NCBI GenBank assembly: GCA_017311315.1
Contig: CM029642.1
Coordinates: forward strand, 21,804,359-21,868,358
Source of the DNA: Dendrocalamus latiflorus
Taxonomy: Eukaryota; Streptophyta; Magnoliopsida; Poales; Poaceae
DNA length: 64,000 nt
Direction: 5' to 3'
The notes beneath the pieces are model-generated. The model had not been told where the DNA came from. It was given only the letters and a program-made list of their open reading frames with translations, and did no database searches. Positions 32,431 through 43,723 of this stretch are shown here, piece after piece. A program made the position numbers and the translations under genes. The first letter of the stretch is position 1. Every line of letters starts with the position of its first letter.

Positions 32431-33188
32431 TGCACAACCACACAAGGACAACAACTTCAATTGCAAACGACCAAATCTTTCGCAAACGCAAAATCCAAAG
32501 CAAACCAAATGTCAATTATTCATCATCTCTTTATTTACGACCATCCACATAGTCTAACATCTATGTAGGATGCTAAAATAGGGCACCAAGTCTCCCTGCC
32601 TTTGGATTGCTTTTAGATGAGTGCAAGTGCAGTGATATAATATATTAGACAAACACGTTAACATTCATTAATTCGAAATGGCATCGATTTGGAAAGGAAG
32701 TCATTGATTTAGCATGTTGAATCAATCATGAATGGAAAGTCTTGATCATAGAGCCTAGGCATCATAGTACCCCTGTTATTTATATTATAATATGAGAAAT
32801 ACCTTTTTTCGATCATGATTATATATATATATACATACACACACATATGGGAGCATATCTAGTGCAAATGGTCTATTCAGTGGTAACATGCAAACACAAA
32901 CGTTAATCGTTCGATCTGTCCCAAACGGCTCAAATCTGGACGGATGGGATGCAAGATGCACTACCTCACTTATGTATTTAGAATTTAAACCCCCTCCCCT
33001 TTAGTGTTTTTTGTTGCGCCCCTTCGCCACCCTCTCTGGCCTCCCTCGATGTCGCCCCCAGCGCCGCCCCCTGGGAGTCCCCCGACGCCTCCCCCTGGCT
33101 CCCTCCTCAGCGCCACCCCCAGCCTCCCTCGACGCTACCCCCCGGCCTCCCCTAGTGCCACCCTCGGCCTCCCTGACGCCTCTCCCCA

Positions 33189-33320
33189 GGCGTGGTCGAA
33201 CGCGGTTGTGGTCATGGTGGCTGTGGTCGTGGTCGAAGGTGGCTGTGGTCGTGGCAACCATGGTCATGGTCAAAGGTGGCCGTGGTCGTGGTCGAACGTG
33301 GCTGTAGCGCCCGTAGTCAA
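33189..33320 (+). repeat. TGGTCG/TGGCTG tract inside E1
   Basis: Short tract of GTGGTCGTGG / GTGGCTGTGG words, the same core as the large Helitron-borne array. Confidence 0.75.
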
Positions 33321-33899
33321 ATCGGCGAGGCTCGGCAAAGGGAGGAATGAGCTTGGGGGTGGTGGGGAAGCCAGATCTGGCTCCAAGGGCCCGAGGAAAA
33401 GGAAGGATCTTAGGGCGAGAGGGAGGAGCTCGGGGCGGCGGGGAGGTTGGATCTAGCGCCGAGGGGGCGGGAGGAGGGAGGATCTTGGGGGCGAGAGGGA
33501 GGAGCTCGGGGGCAGCGGGGAGGCTGGATCTGGCTCTGAGGAGGCCAGGGAGGAGGAAGGAGCTTGGGTCACGGCGTCGCGGGGCTGCCCTCGGAGGCAG
33601 TGCCAAGGGAGGCCGAAGGAGGCAACGCCGGGGGAAGCTGGGGAGGGAGCCAGGGGGAGGCTCCAGGGGAGGCCAGGGGGCACTGGGGAGGGGAGGGGGC
33701 GACGGACTAGGGAGGGAGCTGCGGGAGGCCGGCGCCGGTGAGGGAGGCGAGACAGAGAGGTGGTAGGATTGGATGCAATGTGGGGTGATTTCGTGAAATG
33801 ACACGGGAAATACGGGGGGTTTTGTGAAAAAATACATAAGTGATTAGGGGGCTTCCACCCGTGTGAATCCGAGACGTACAAGGTAGATCCAACGGCCTT

Positions 33900-34987
33900 C
33901 ACTACTACAAAAATAAGTTATACTAGATGCGTCATCACAGGCGAGTAACCAAAACCATCAATATTAATTAAGTACAATCACAAACAATTTTTACTATGAA
34001 CCGTCTGTGATCACAGATGGTTTATATTAAAAACTATCTATGATATTACCCATCATAGACTGTTTTTATTAAAAACCATCTGTGATATTTTGCCGCCTGA
34101 TATTGCCACCCCCTCTATTCAAACTTTCGAACTGAAGCGTCGTGACCTCTTGGTTTCACTACCCAAATTCTCTTATATATGCCTTCCCCACACACCTCCC
34201 CCACACACACTTCAAACCAATCCACCTGCTAGCTCTCCCAAGCTATCGGTCGAAGGGCCAGTCGCCTCCCCTAAGCTACTCCACATCCAATTGTGACACT
34301 ATAGTTCAGTGCATAAGGTACTTTTATCATAAAAGTGCCTTGTGCAGTGTCACCGTCCTAATACAATGGCGATGCTGCCGCCTCCTCTCCTTCATCAGTG
34401 CCAGTACTTTGTTCGTCCCCCATCCAATCCCCTCCACTCTCTTCCTTGATGCTTAGATGGATATGATGTGTGTGAAAATTATTTGTTGACTCCTCTGTTC
34501 ATCTTGTTCTCATAAATAGGCCTGGATGCTTGGATGATGTGATGCTTGTTGACACTTCGATGGATGTGATGCTTCGATTGATATGGCTAGGATGATCTTG
34601 TTCTAAAAAATAGGTATGCTTTTGTTCATCTGTATTTTCTACTTGAGCTATTTTATAGCACAATTAGCGCAAATAGCGCAAGCAGAGAATGTTGATGAAC
34701 TGAAGGAGGTCTATTTTGAGTTTGATAGAAACTTATCATAGACGATTCTATTTAGGAACCGTCTCTGATAATATACTATCACAAACAATTCGTAGTAAAA
34801 ACTGTATGTAATAATTGTTATCACAAACGGTTCTATTTATGAACTGTCTATGATAATTGTATCACAAACGGTTCAAAAATTGTCTATAATGCATTTAGGG
34901 TATTACAGATCCATAAGCACAGACGGTTCAAAAACCGTCTGCGATGACGTTTTCGAACCATCTATGATGAACTTTTCTGTAGCAATG
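33900..34987. mobile_element. Non-autonomous CACTA element nested in E1
   Basis: Starts CACTACTACAAAAATAAG and, inverted, CATTGCTACAGAAAAG. Subterminal ATCACAAACGGTTC / GAACCGTCTGTGAT repeats fill 33930-34090 and 34740-34970. Flanks CTT and CCT differ by one base. The uninterrupted arms of related elements read CCT at this place, so the left duplicate has mutated. No coding region. Confidence 0.85.
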
Positions 34988-35189
34988 CCTAATTCGCATT
35001 TGCATGTTACCACCGAATGGCCCATTTACACTCGATATGCTCTCTCTAGAGAGAATACTAACTACTTTTATATGTATCTCCTCTATCTGTCATCCATAAA
35101 TTCCTAGATTTGTGTAGCCTTAATAGTCCTTTCGAGTGCACTCAAGCCAAATAAAATTATAAACATATATATATATATATATATGATAT

Positions 35190-37106
35190 GGGAACATATT
35201 TAGTGCTAAAGCCCATCTGGGTGGTAAAATGCTAATGCTGCCCAGGATCGTTAGATCTGTCCCCTATGGCCTAGATCCTTGAGGGTGGAAACACCCAATC
35301 CACTTATGCAATTTTGCAAACCCCCCCGGCCGGCTCCTATCCCTTTTCCCTCGCCCAACGCCGTTCCGCCTCCCGTCCCTTTTTTCACGATCAGGCGTCG
35401 TCGCTCATCTCCCCGCGCTGTTCCGCCTCCCCTCCAATGGTGACGGCGGCTTCGGAGCAGCGGCGGCGGCTGCGGCCCTCCGACGGCGCTCACCTAACAC
35501 GGCCCTCCGATGGTGACGGCGTTGCCCAACAACGCCCTGCGGCAGTGATGGCGATGACCAACATGGCCCTGGGACGACCACAAGGGACCCAGCGTAGGTC
35601 TGTGCCGCTCGCCTGACCCCACGGCCCAGTGACGGTGACGAGGGACCCTGCGGCACGGTGGAGCTCGAGGAGGGAGCAGCAAATGCAGATTTTTGGTAGC
35701 AAGAGAAGCAATTTTTGTATCCGACACTACTCATATGTAATGTGTGCTTGATTCTGTGAAGTGGAGGTTTTTTGTATGCAGCAGGCAGGGGATTTGGGTG
35801 TGTTAGAGACAAGAAGCATGAGTATATGCTTGCTAGTGAAAAGGATGTAGAAATTACTTAATAACAGAGATGATTGTTGTATTTTAAATATGTGCAACAG
35901 GGAGAAATTTTCAGTTGAAATCATCAACAAGGTTGTCAGCTTTGGAAAGGACTCAAATTCTCTGCCATTGTATTTGGCTGAGCAATGGTCATGGAGGGGG
36001 CACCATTCATGGGACCAAATTCTGGCCTGATATTTGGCAGGGCAATGGTCCTAGAGCGGGCAATGGTCATAGGACCAAATTCTGGCATGTTGTTTTGACT
36101 GGGCAATGTTCATGGAGTAATAATAGCAGCAACTTACAAGAAGTTCCTTTATGTATGTAATGTCGTGTGCTTGCTTATGTGAAATGGAGGGCTATTGCTT
36201 GAAAATTTAACCTGACACTGTTGAGGGTTAGACAAGGGAGAACTACTGCTCCCTATTACTTCCTATTGCTCCTAGATGTCTGTTTAACATGATACTACTG
36301 AGAACAGTACCGAATCACCTGCTCTGAAAAGACCTGGTACTGTTTACGTTAAGGAGACTCAAGACATCCAAATATGCAGAATCCAGCAGCAGCAGCAGTT
36401 GGATCCAGCAGATTGGAAAAAAACTCAAATCACCTGGACTGCATTATGCAGACATTGAAAAAGGCAATATAATGCATTATCAGGACATTGTATGTGCAGA
36501 ATCCAGCAGAAGCAGTTACATAATAACATGAATCCAGCAGGAAAAAGAGTATCAGACAATAATTGAATGCATTCAAATTGAAACAGTGGCACGTAATAAC
36601 AATTTGCTAGCTGAAGCATGCAAAGAGACCCTGCGTAGGGTCCCTCGTCGCCGTCGCTGGGCCGCGGGGTCAGGTGAGTGGCACAAACCTACGCTGGGTC
36701 CCTTGTGGTCGTCCTAGGGCCATGTTGGTCATCGCCATCGCCGTCGCAGGGCGCTGTTGGGCAACGCCGTCACCGTTGGAGGGCCGCGTTGGGTGAGCGC
36801 TGTCGGAGGGCTGCAGCCGCCGCCGCTGCTACAAAGCCGCCATTGCCATTGGAGGGGAGGCGGAACAGTGCGGAGAACAGCGTGGGGAGACGAACGGTGA
36901 CGGTTAATTGCGAAAAAAGGGATGGGAGGCAGAACGGCATTGAGCGGGGGGGGGGGGGACGGGAGGCGGGGGGTTTTCGCAAAATTGCATAAGTGGATTG
37001 AGTGTTTCCACCCTCAAGGATCTAGACCGTAGGGGACAGATCTAACAATCCTGGGCAGTATTAGCATGTTAGCACACAGATGGGCTTTAGCACTAGATAC
37101 GTTCCC
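35190..37106. mobile_element. Long inverted-repeat element E2
   Basis: Arms of about 470 bp: left from GGGAACATATTTAGTGCTAA (35190) through GC-rich sequence to about 35660, and the inverted right arm from about 36625 to GGGAACGTATCTAGTGCTAA (ending 37106). Both arms hold the same GC-rich segment (AACAACGCCCTGCGGCAG against its complement). The middle is AT-rich with CCAGCAGCAGCAGCAG near 36385. The arms could fold into a long hairpin in a transcript. Same family as E1. Confidence 0.8.
36946..36958 (+). repeat. G homopolymer
   Basis: Run of G in the right arm of E2 where the left arm has a shorter C run. Confidence 0.8.
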
Positions 37107-37107
37107 A

Positions 37108-37620
37108 GGAACATATCTAGTGCTAATGGCATATTCAGTGATAACATGCAAACGCCAACCAGGGCTGTTGGATCTACAATCTACGGCTCAGATTCCTGAA
37201 GGTGGAAGCCCTCAATCACTTATGCATTTTTCCCCCAAAACCCCCTGGCAATTTCTCCCTTTTACATCCCCGTCCCCGCCTCCAATCCCCTCTCGTCTCC
37301 CTTGACGCCGCCGCCTCCAATCTCCTCTCGTCTTCCTCCCCGTCCCCGACGCCTGCTCGCCGCTTCGCTCCTTCTCCCCTACTCGCCTTCCGCTGCCGCC
37401 CCCCTGGCCCTCGACCCCGCCGCCTCCCTCCACGGCCGCCCCCTCCCTCCACGCCGCCCCCCCGGCCCTCGACGCCGCCGCCTCCCTCCACGGCCGCCGC
37501 CCCTGGCCCTCGACGCCGCCACCTCCCTCCAAGCCGGCCTCCTACTTGAGCTTCCTCCCCGAGTGCCGCTCCTCCCCGAGCGCTACCCCGAGCACCGCCC
37601 CTCCCCGAGCGCAGATTGAT
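37108..37620. mobile_element. Left arm of a third long inverted-repeat element (E3)
   Basis: GGAACATATCTAGTGCTAAT directly abuts the right end of E2, followed by GATAACATGCAAACGCCAAC and a C-rich core. No matching right end was found before the segmental duplication starts at 40453, so it is a solo arm or its partner was deleted. Confidence 0.65.
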
Positions 37621-37720
37621 GCAGAGATTGGTTCATTCCCGTTCCAGAAGCAGTGCAGTGTTGGCTTTGTCATATGTTCCAGAAGCAGTGCAGTGTTGGT
37701 TCCTTCCCTGCTTGAATAAA

Positions 37721-38679
37721 GGGAAAATTTGTTCAGTAGCACTGAAAGATCACCTCTTTCGGAAAATACCACTAAAAAAACGGGGTTCCGAAAATTACCA
37801 CCGAAAGATTCATTTTTCTTCGAGATTTAGCATTTTGGACAAAAATATCCCCCTCCCTCACCTTCTCTCCTCCTGCGCCGCCCCTCCGCCTCCCTCTTCG
37901 CCGCCGGCCTCCCCGCCTCCTCCTCGCCCCCGCCTCCCCCCTCTTCTCCCCGCTCCCCTTCCTCTCCCTCCTCGCCCTCCACCTCCCCCGCCGGCTCCGC
38001 CTCCCCCTCCCCCGCCGCTCCTCCCTCCGCTCCCTCCCCGCCGCCCCCTCCCTCGCCGCCTCCCCCTCCGCTCCCTCCCCGGCTCCCCCTCCCCCGCCGC
38101 TCCCCTCCCCCGCCTCTCCCCCCTCCGCTCCCTCCCCGCCGCCCCTCCCCCGCCGCTCCCTCCCCAGCTCCCCCTCCCCCGCCGCCTCCCCCTCCCGGCT
38201 CCTTCGGTGCCCAACGCCCGACGCCCGGCTCCTTCGGCGTCCGACGCCCCGGGCCGGCTTCATCACCTGGTGGAGAGGGAGCGGCGGGGGAGGGGAGCCG
38301 GGGAGGGAGCGGAGGGGGAGGCGGCGAGGGAGGGGGCGGCGGGGAGGGAGCGGAGGGAGGAGCGGCGGGGGAGGGGGCGGCGGGGGAGGGGGAGCCGGCG
38401 GGGGGAGAGGCGGGGGAGGCGGAGGGCGAGGAGGTAGAGGAAGGGGAGCGGGGAGAAGAGGGGGAGGCGGGGGCGAGGAGGAGGCGGGGAGGCCGGCGGC
38501 GAAGAGGGAGGCGGAGGGGCGGCGCAGGAGGAGAGAAGGTGAGGGAGGGGGGTATTTTTGTTCAAAATGCTAAATCCCGAAGAAAAATGAATCTTTCGGT
38601 GGTAATTTTCGGAACCCCGTTTTTTTAGTGGTATTTTCCGAAAGAGGTGACCTTTCAGTGCTACTGAACAAATTTTCCC
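37721..38679. mobile_element. Fold-back Mutator-like element, perfect 9-bp duplication
   Basis: Ends GGGAAAATTTGTTCAGTAGC on both arms; flanked by TTGAATAAA at 37712-37720 and 38680-38688. The outer ~245 bp of each arm are nearly identical inverted copies, and the C-rich/G-rich inner parts continue the symmetry to a centre near 38230. A transcript would form a very long hairpin. The long proline-, arginine- or glycine-rich frames are side effects of the composition. Confidence 0.93.
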
Positions 38680-38689
38680 TTGAATAAAA

Positions 38690-40050
38690 TGATGGCTATG
38701 TATATTTCTGCATTGCCTTCAGTTAGATGCTATTTACTCTAGAACATGTTTGCTCTCTGGACATAATTCTACTATCTAGGTGGTGTTTACTGTCGCCATA
38801 AGTTGTTTATCAGACCAGTCACGGCTCGAGACTTATACACATAACCACTACTAAGTGCATATTATCCAACACTAAACCCTTATACACATGAGTTAACACA
38901 TGAGCTTTTCTGATACTGTTCATTGTACATTGCAATTCCAGGAAACCTCAAAAACTATGACAGAATGCAACTCAATTCAGCTGATACTGTTCATTGTACA
39001 TTGCCATTGTCATTACCTGTAGTATCATTGTACACTGCAGTGCCAGAATGTGAAATCAGGAGCTTTTCTGTGAAACTGTTGTATGATGCTTTGTTGAAGG
39101 TGCTCCCACATAATGGGCACGCAGCAGTTTACATTAGGCAAAACCAGGCCATATAGGCAGCTAACAGGTTCCAGCAAGTTACTAACAGGTTCCAGCAATT
39201 AGATGCATATAAATGCGTAAATTATCCAACTCAATGCAAGGTGATCATTGAACAACCAGTTGATGAATTTCAAAGAAGATTAGTTACTAGTTAGAATTCT
39301 GATGGAGATGTGAGACAACAATTACTTACATTATTGCATAGCTTTTACAGCACATAATTCAAAAAAAAAGACCATGAATGTTTGCAAAAGCTAGCCCACT
39401 GCAAGTAAAAGCCATATTTCGAGCAACCTTCAGCCATTGAAAATTGATCTGGATGTTGTAAGCAACATGTCATATTTGGATCAAAAATTTTTTGTACTGT
39501 TCATATAATGCTTTTACAGTCATGGCAATACAAAGCCATTACATATCCAACAAAGCCATCACATGAACATGAACATACATGGAATCAAACTCAATTTTCT
39601 TTGCAATACTGCATACATGTACAAACAATCCTAACTGGCTATAAAATGTTTTGTAGCTCAACAATTTGGTTGACATGCAACAACAACAGCTTGTGCGGAG
39701 CAGCGGCAAAAATCTGATGCTCAGCAAATTGGCCACCCTTGTGAGTCATGCACAATTTTGGCACACAACTTTCACATTACAAAACTCAATTTGTCCAGCT
39801 GCTTCCTTCAACATGATGTGCTAAACTGAAACAAATTCTCAATTCTATGCTGCTACTTGCTTCAAAAAAATTCATGTGCTGCTGTTTGCTTCAAAACATT
39901 CAGACAAATTGATGGTTGCAACCAAATGACGAACCTCTGCACTAATTGAACCATGGAAAAGATCTTAATTAGCGCTAGAAAATTATAGAACATTGCGTTC
40001 ACAAATTTCAGAAACCATTTGCAAGGAGGGCGAATTTACTTACATCCGCG
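38690..40050. other. Intergenic stretch, no gene recognised
   Basis: AT-rich with a short repeat, CTGATACTGTTCATTGTACA, at 38913 and 38985. No convincing frame or element end. Confidence 0.4.
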
Positions 40051-40409
40051 AGGAGGGTGAGAGCGGCCGCGGGCGTGGCGACGCCCTAACCTAGGTTGAC
40101 AGCGGCGAGTGGAGGCTGACCGGGAAGAAGGGAGCCGCCAGTGGCCAGGGAGAAGTGGGCCGGTGCAGGCGGGAGAGAAGGCGACGGCGGCCTAGAAGAG
40201 GGGGAGCAATGGTGGGGGAGAAGTGGGGCTAGGCGACGGCGAGGGAGAAGATTCCGCTCGTAGAGATGGGGAGTCGAGGAGAAAGGGATTGGCTGCAGGG
40301 AGGAGAAGGGAGAGGCGGCCGGCGGTGGATTGGGGGAGAAGATCACGGCAGCACTGCTGACCTTGACGCGGCGGCAGTGGACGGAGGTGGCTGCAGTTGA
40401 AGCCGCCAT
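40046..40409 (-). pseudogene. Exon-like GC-rich frame with splice donor, stop before it
   Basis: The minus strand from ATG at 40409 reads MAASTAATSVHCRRVKVSSA and then serine/proline-rich residues, similar in feel to a plastid transit peptide, and stops at about 40086. A GGATGTAAGT donor-like site follows near 40046. The stop before the donor, and no second exon, suggest a captured or decayed first exon. Family not recognised. Confidence 0.3.
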
Positions 40410-41105
40410 CGGGGAGGGAGGCGAGAGGGGGAGGGAGATGGAGCGGCGCCAGGCTAGGATGAATTACTGTTTTCCATTAGAGAAATCTGTTTTGATGATG
40501 TCCCTAAAAGTTTCACTTTTTTCTTAAAAAAGGCATGTTCACTCACGTGTGCACCTAGGTGGTTAGAACATACAATCACACACAAGGTTCGTGAGCTGAA
40601 GTTTTATTTTTAATGTTAAAACTATATTTTTAATGTTGTCTTCAACTAATATTTAAACTTTAGAATAAACATTAATGATATCTTATTTAAAGTTTTCACT
40701 TCTTGTTAAATACTAGTTATCTTTGAATATCATCTAATTATATTTCAAGGTAAATTTTTGTATTTCCAGTTTAAACACTAGTGGAAAACTATTAATTTAA
40801 TTTTCTTAATTAATTAATGATCACTATTTACAAAAGGATTCTCATGATATTTGACATATGTAAATAACCATAATTCACATAGTCTTTATTTAATTTTTAT
40901 ACTTCAATTTAAATAATTTTAATTGCCTTAAGATACTTCCTAATGGAATTAGGCTGATATGTCAGAGTGAAATAGAGACAGGTGCTCGGTTATAATAGAT
41001 ACAGGGGAAGAGGGCAGAGCTCAAGCTTGGGAGGCGGGCGCATAGCTCTGGCGGCGGCGGCAATGGCTGCGAGCTTGAAAATGGGTCGCCAAAGGGGATA
41101 GGAAA

Positions 41106-42192
41106 CAGTGGCGGAGCCAAGATTTTTTAAAGCCTCGGGCCCAAAACTAAGGAGCATACAAGATACTACCAACTAAAGCCGCAACAATCACATACAAGTA
41201 TACAACCTATTTACGTAAGCACGCATACCCTCACTAGCAATTGATTATGTTCTTGGTGACTTGGTGTCATCGTCAAAGTTCGATCTGGATTTTCCGTATG
41301 TAATTTCGTCTTTTTTCAACCCTACTTGTCTACTTGACCCAAACATTTTAACCTAGGCCAAAGTCCCCACCACCAAGATCTCATGTCAAATTTTCCATGG
41401 AATCAATCAAAGTAGTTGTACATGCAAGCATGGATCAATCAAAGTAGTTGGCGTTGGTGCGTACCTGACTTCGGGGTTGGATGGTTGGTGGTGATGTTGC
41501 GCAGGAGTTACATCCCGCAGATGGAGACGGACACGCCGGTGGCCAGGAAGAGCGGGTACACCGCGGGGAGATGCGGCGGCAGATTGACGGAGAGGAGGCG
41601 GGGGCGAGGCCGTGGTGGAGCGTTGGCGGGCGGCGGCGTCGCGGCGAAGAGGAGGCGTCGGGGGCCGCGGCGGAGAAGAGGCGGGGCCGCGGCGGAGCGT
41701 AGGTGGGCAGCGGCTTCACGGCGAAGAGGACGCATCGGGGGCCGGGGGGCAGTGCCGCGGCGGAGAGGAGGCGGGGCCTCGGCCCGCTGGCGCGGGGGAT
41801 GGTGCCGCGACGGAGAGGAGGCCGGGGCACGGGCGCGCGGCAGAGAGGAGGCGGGGGCTGGGGGCGGCCGGCAGCGGAGTCGCGGAGGTGGCTGGAGGCG
41901 TCGTGAGATGGGAGGGGATTGCACGATTGGGGCTAGGGTTAGGGCAGCCGTCGTCGGTCGGTCCGCTAGTCTTGGCCATTTGGGCTGTTCGCGGTTCCGT
42001 CGTTGGCTTTGCTGGGCGGCTGGGCCGGCTGGGAATCGGGCCGGCCGGGAATAGTCTCGGGCTGGCTGAAAGGACTCGGGCCTGCACACTATATAACATT
42101 TTTTTTGGATGTATTTACTAAATTACTCCACTACTATTTTCTCTGGGCCTCGGGCTGTTGCCCAACCGGCCCGAGGCCCATCTCTGCCCCTG
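41106..42192. mobile_element. hAT element with 8-bp duplication and known empty site
   Basis: Ends CAGTGGCGGAGCCAAG and, inverted, CAGGGGCAGAGATGGGCC; both then reach a CTCGGGCC word. Flanked by ATAGGAAA at 41098-41105 and 42193-42200. Copy B reads straight through GGGGATAGGAAACAAGGGG at 52161-52179, the empty site. The core is GC-rich (CGGCGGAGAGGAGGCG repeats) and has only compositional frames. No transposase. Confidence 0.93.
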
Positions 42193-43067
42193 ATAGGAAA
42201 CAAGGGGATGCGGGCCGGCGATGGCTCGGGGTAGCCGGACTTGGGGAGGAAACAGGGTGGCAGTGGCTGGGAGGGAGGGAGAGGGAGGAAAATAAAAGGA
42301 GCATGAGAATGAGGGAATCAAGGTAAACTCATTGGGATGGTCAAAGAGGCTATACTCTATGGACTACATCATCAACTTGAACCTCACCTGCAGCTCTAGC
42401 GTCTTCTCACTCGAAAAAGCCATCGGCTGCCTCACCCTTAAGAACGGCGACACTAGTGCGATGTACCTCATCAAGTGACATTCATGACGAACATGATATT
42501 GATCTACCCGATGCTCACCATGTAGATCAGCGGCATCATGTCTCTCATACATCTCGCTAATCTCCCGTGTTGGTGCAATTCAGTCATGTACAAGCTAGTC
42601 CGACCCACAAAGGCAAAAAAAAACACACAATTTATATGGAGAAAAATGACTAAATAACCAAAAAAGGTGAAAAAGGACCAGAGTGGTATTTTATAGATCA
42701 CACAATGGAATGGGTGGCAATTTACCCATCACAACGAGATGAGTGACATTCTATCAAATTTCTCTCGAGCCATTTATTAGTACCATATCTGGTTTCGGTA
42801 GGTCTTACTACCTTTGGTATCTCGAAAAGGTTTACGTTTTTCTATGGACCCATGAGTAAGATTCAGGAGATGTTTGGATTTAGGGATTTTCTTTAGGAAT
42901 TCTTTATATTTAATTTAGATTTGAACTGAGTCTCAAGATTTTTTTTTAAAAAAAATCTCCCCTGTCTTAATAGGCCATATAAAGCGGAAATAGGACTTTT
43001 CCTATGTAATGCGAACGGAATCTGGAAGAAAGTAGAACTTTTCCTTTGTAGTCAGGGAAATTAGATA

Positions 43068-43278
43068 GGGCCTATTTGGTTGCCTGCATCAGGGTGGTTC
43101 GCACCCGCGCATGCAGGGAGATGTTGTTTGGTTGGCTGCATCGGGATGAGAGCCTGCATGAGCAGATGCAAAAAAGCAACTGGAGCCAGGCTGAGGAGAA
43201 ACGCGGCTGAGGAGCTTCCCTCAGCCTGGCCACGCGCATGCAGCCTGCATGAGCTGATGCAGGCAACCAAACAGGCCC
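43068..43278. mobile_element. PIF/Tourist-like MITE in copy A
   Basis: GGGCCTATTTGGTTGCCTGC and, inverted, GGGCCTGTTTGGTTGCCTGC; flanked by ATA on both sides (43065-43067, 43279-43281). The matching place in copy B (near 53429) lacks it and has a single ATA. The interior contains further inverted GCATGCAG words. Confidence 0.88.
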
Positions 43279-43598
43279 ATAGTCTCCCCATGCAGTCCCA
43301 TTGGGATCGTGGAATTAATAATCATGAGTTTGACATCACACGTTGCAAATAAGAAAAATACCACTTTCACTTCATGTTACATGCGTTGCACGGATGGATC
43401 CGCGTGGAAAGCTGAGTCGTTGCCTACGTACCTACGCCGCGAACGATGTTGCTTGGAAAGTGCTTGTTGCATCGCGCCATTGAACAGAAGTGCACCCAGA
43501 ATAAAAGTAAATTCTATGACTAACACCTTTCAAATTCACATTGATCCTCATGCGCTCGATAGAAAAGTTGAAGTCCGATACCTCGTCGACAGAGACGT

Positions 43599-43640
43599 AC
43601 TATACAGTTTCCCCTTCTTTTTCTTCCTTTTAAATACCTC
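43599..43640 (+). promoter_or_regulatory. Candidate core promoter of peptide gene A
   Basis: TACTATACAG at 43598-43607 and TTTAAATAC at 43628-43636 lie about 90-125 bp before the start codon. The corresponding ~75 bp is missing upstream of gene copy B. Confidence 0.35.
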
Positions 43641-43723
43641 GTCTTCGCTCTGAGAGCACACACAGTCGAAGCTCTTCGTTTCAGAAAAAGGGGGAAAAGC
43701 ACAGCGAAGCTCTGATAAGGAAG

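Larger units (their letters stand above)
32849..35044. mobile_element. Long inverted-repeat element E1, split by a CACTA insertion
   Basis: Left end GGGAGCATATCTAGTGCAAA and inverted right end GAGAGCATATCGAGTGTAAA. Both are followed by GGTAACATGCAAA, GATCTG/GATCTA and a CACTTATGTATTT word. The right arm is interrupted at 33900-34987 by a CACTA element; removing it restores similarity to the arms at 35190 and 37108. The GC-rich core (32995-33765) has open frames only through composition. Mutator-like by arm length, but no 9-bp duplication was seen. Confidence 0.7.

Noticed and set aside
33001..33837. 278-codon proline/serine/arginine-rich frame on the minus strand
   Set aside because: Open only because of GC-rich repetition; other frames in the same region are equally open and no domain is visible.
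36361..36550. CAGCAG repeats as a coding glutamine tract
   Set aside because: Short imperfect repeat in the AT-rich middle of element E2 with stops in all frames nearby.
37616..38437. 273-codon frame with long proline runs
   Set aside because: Runs through the inverted arms of the fold-back element, where both strands are open by composition.
41416..42121. Glycine/arginine- and proline-rich frames in the hAT element
   Set aside because: Several overlapping open frames on both strands in a GC-rich repeat; no start or splice evidence.
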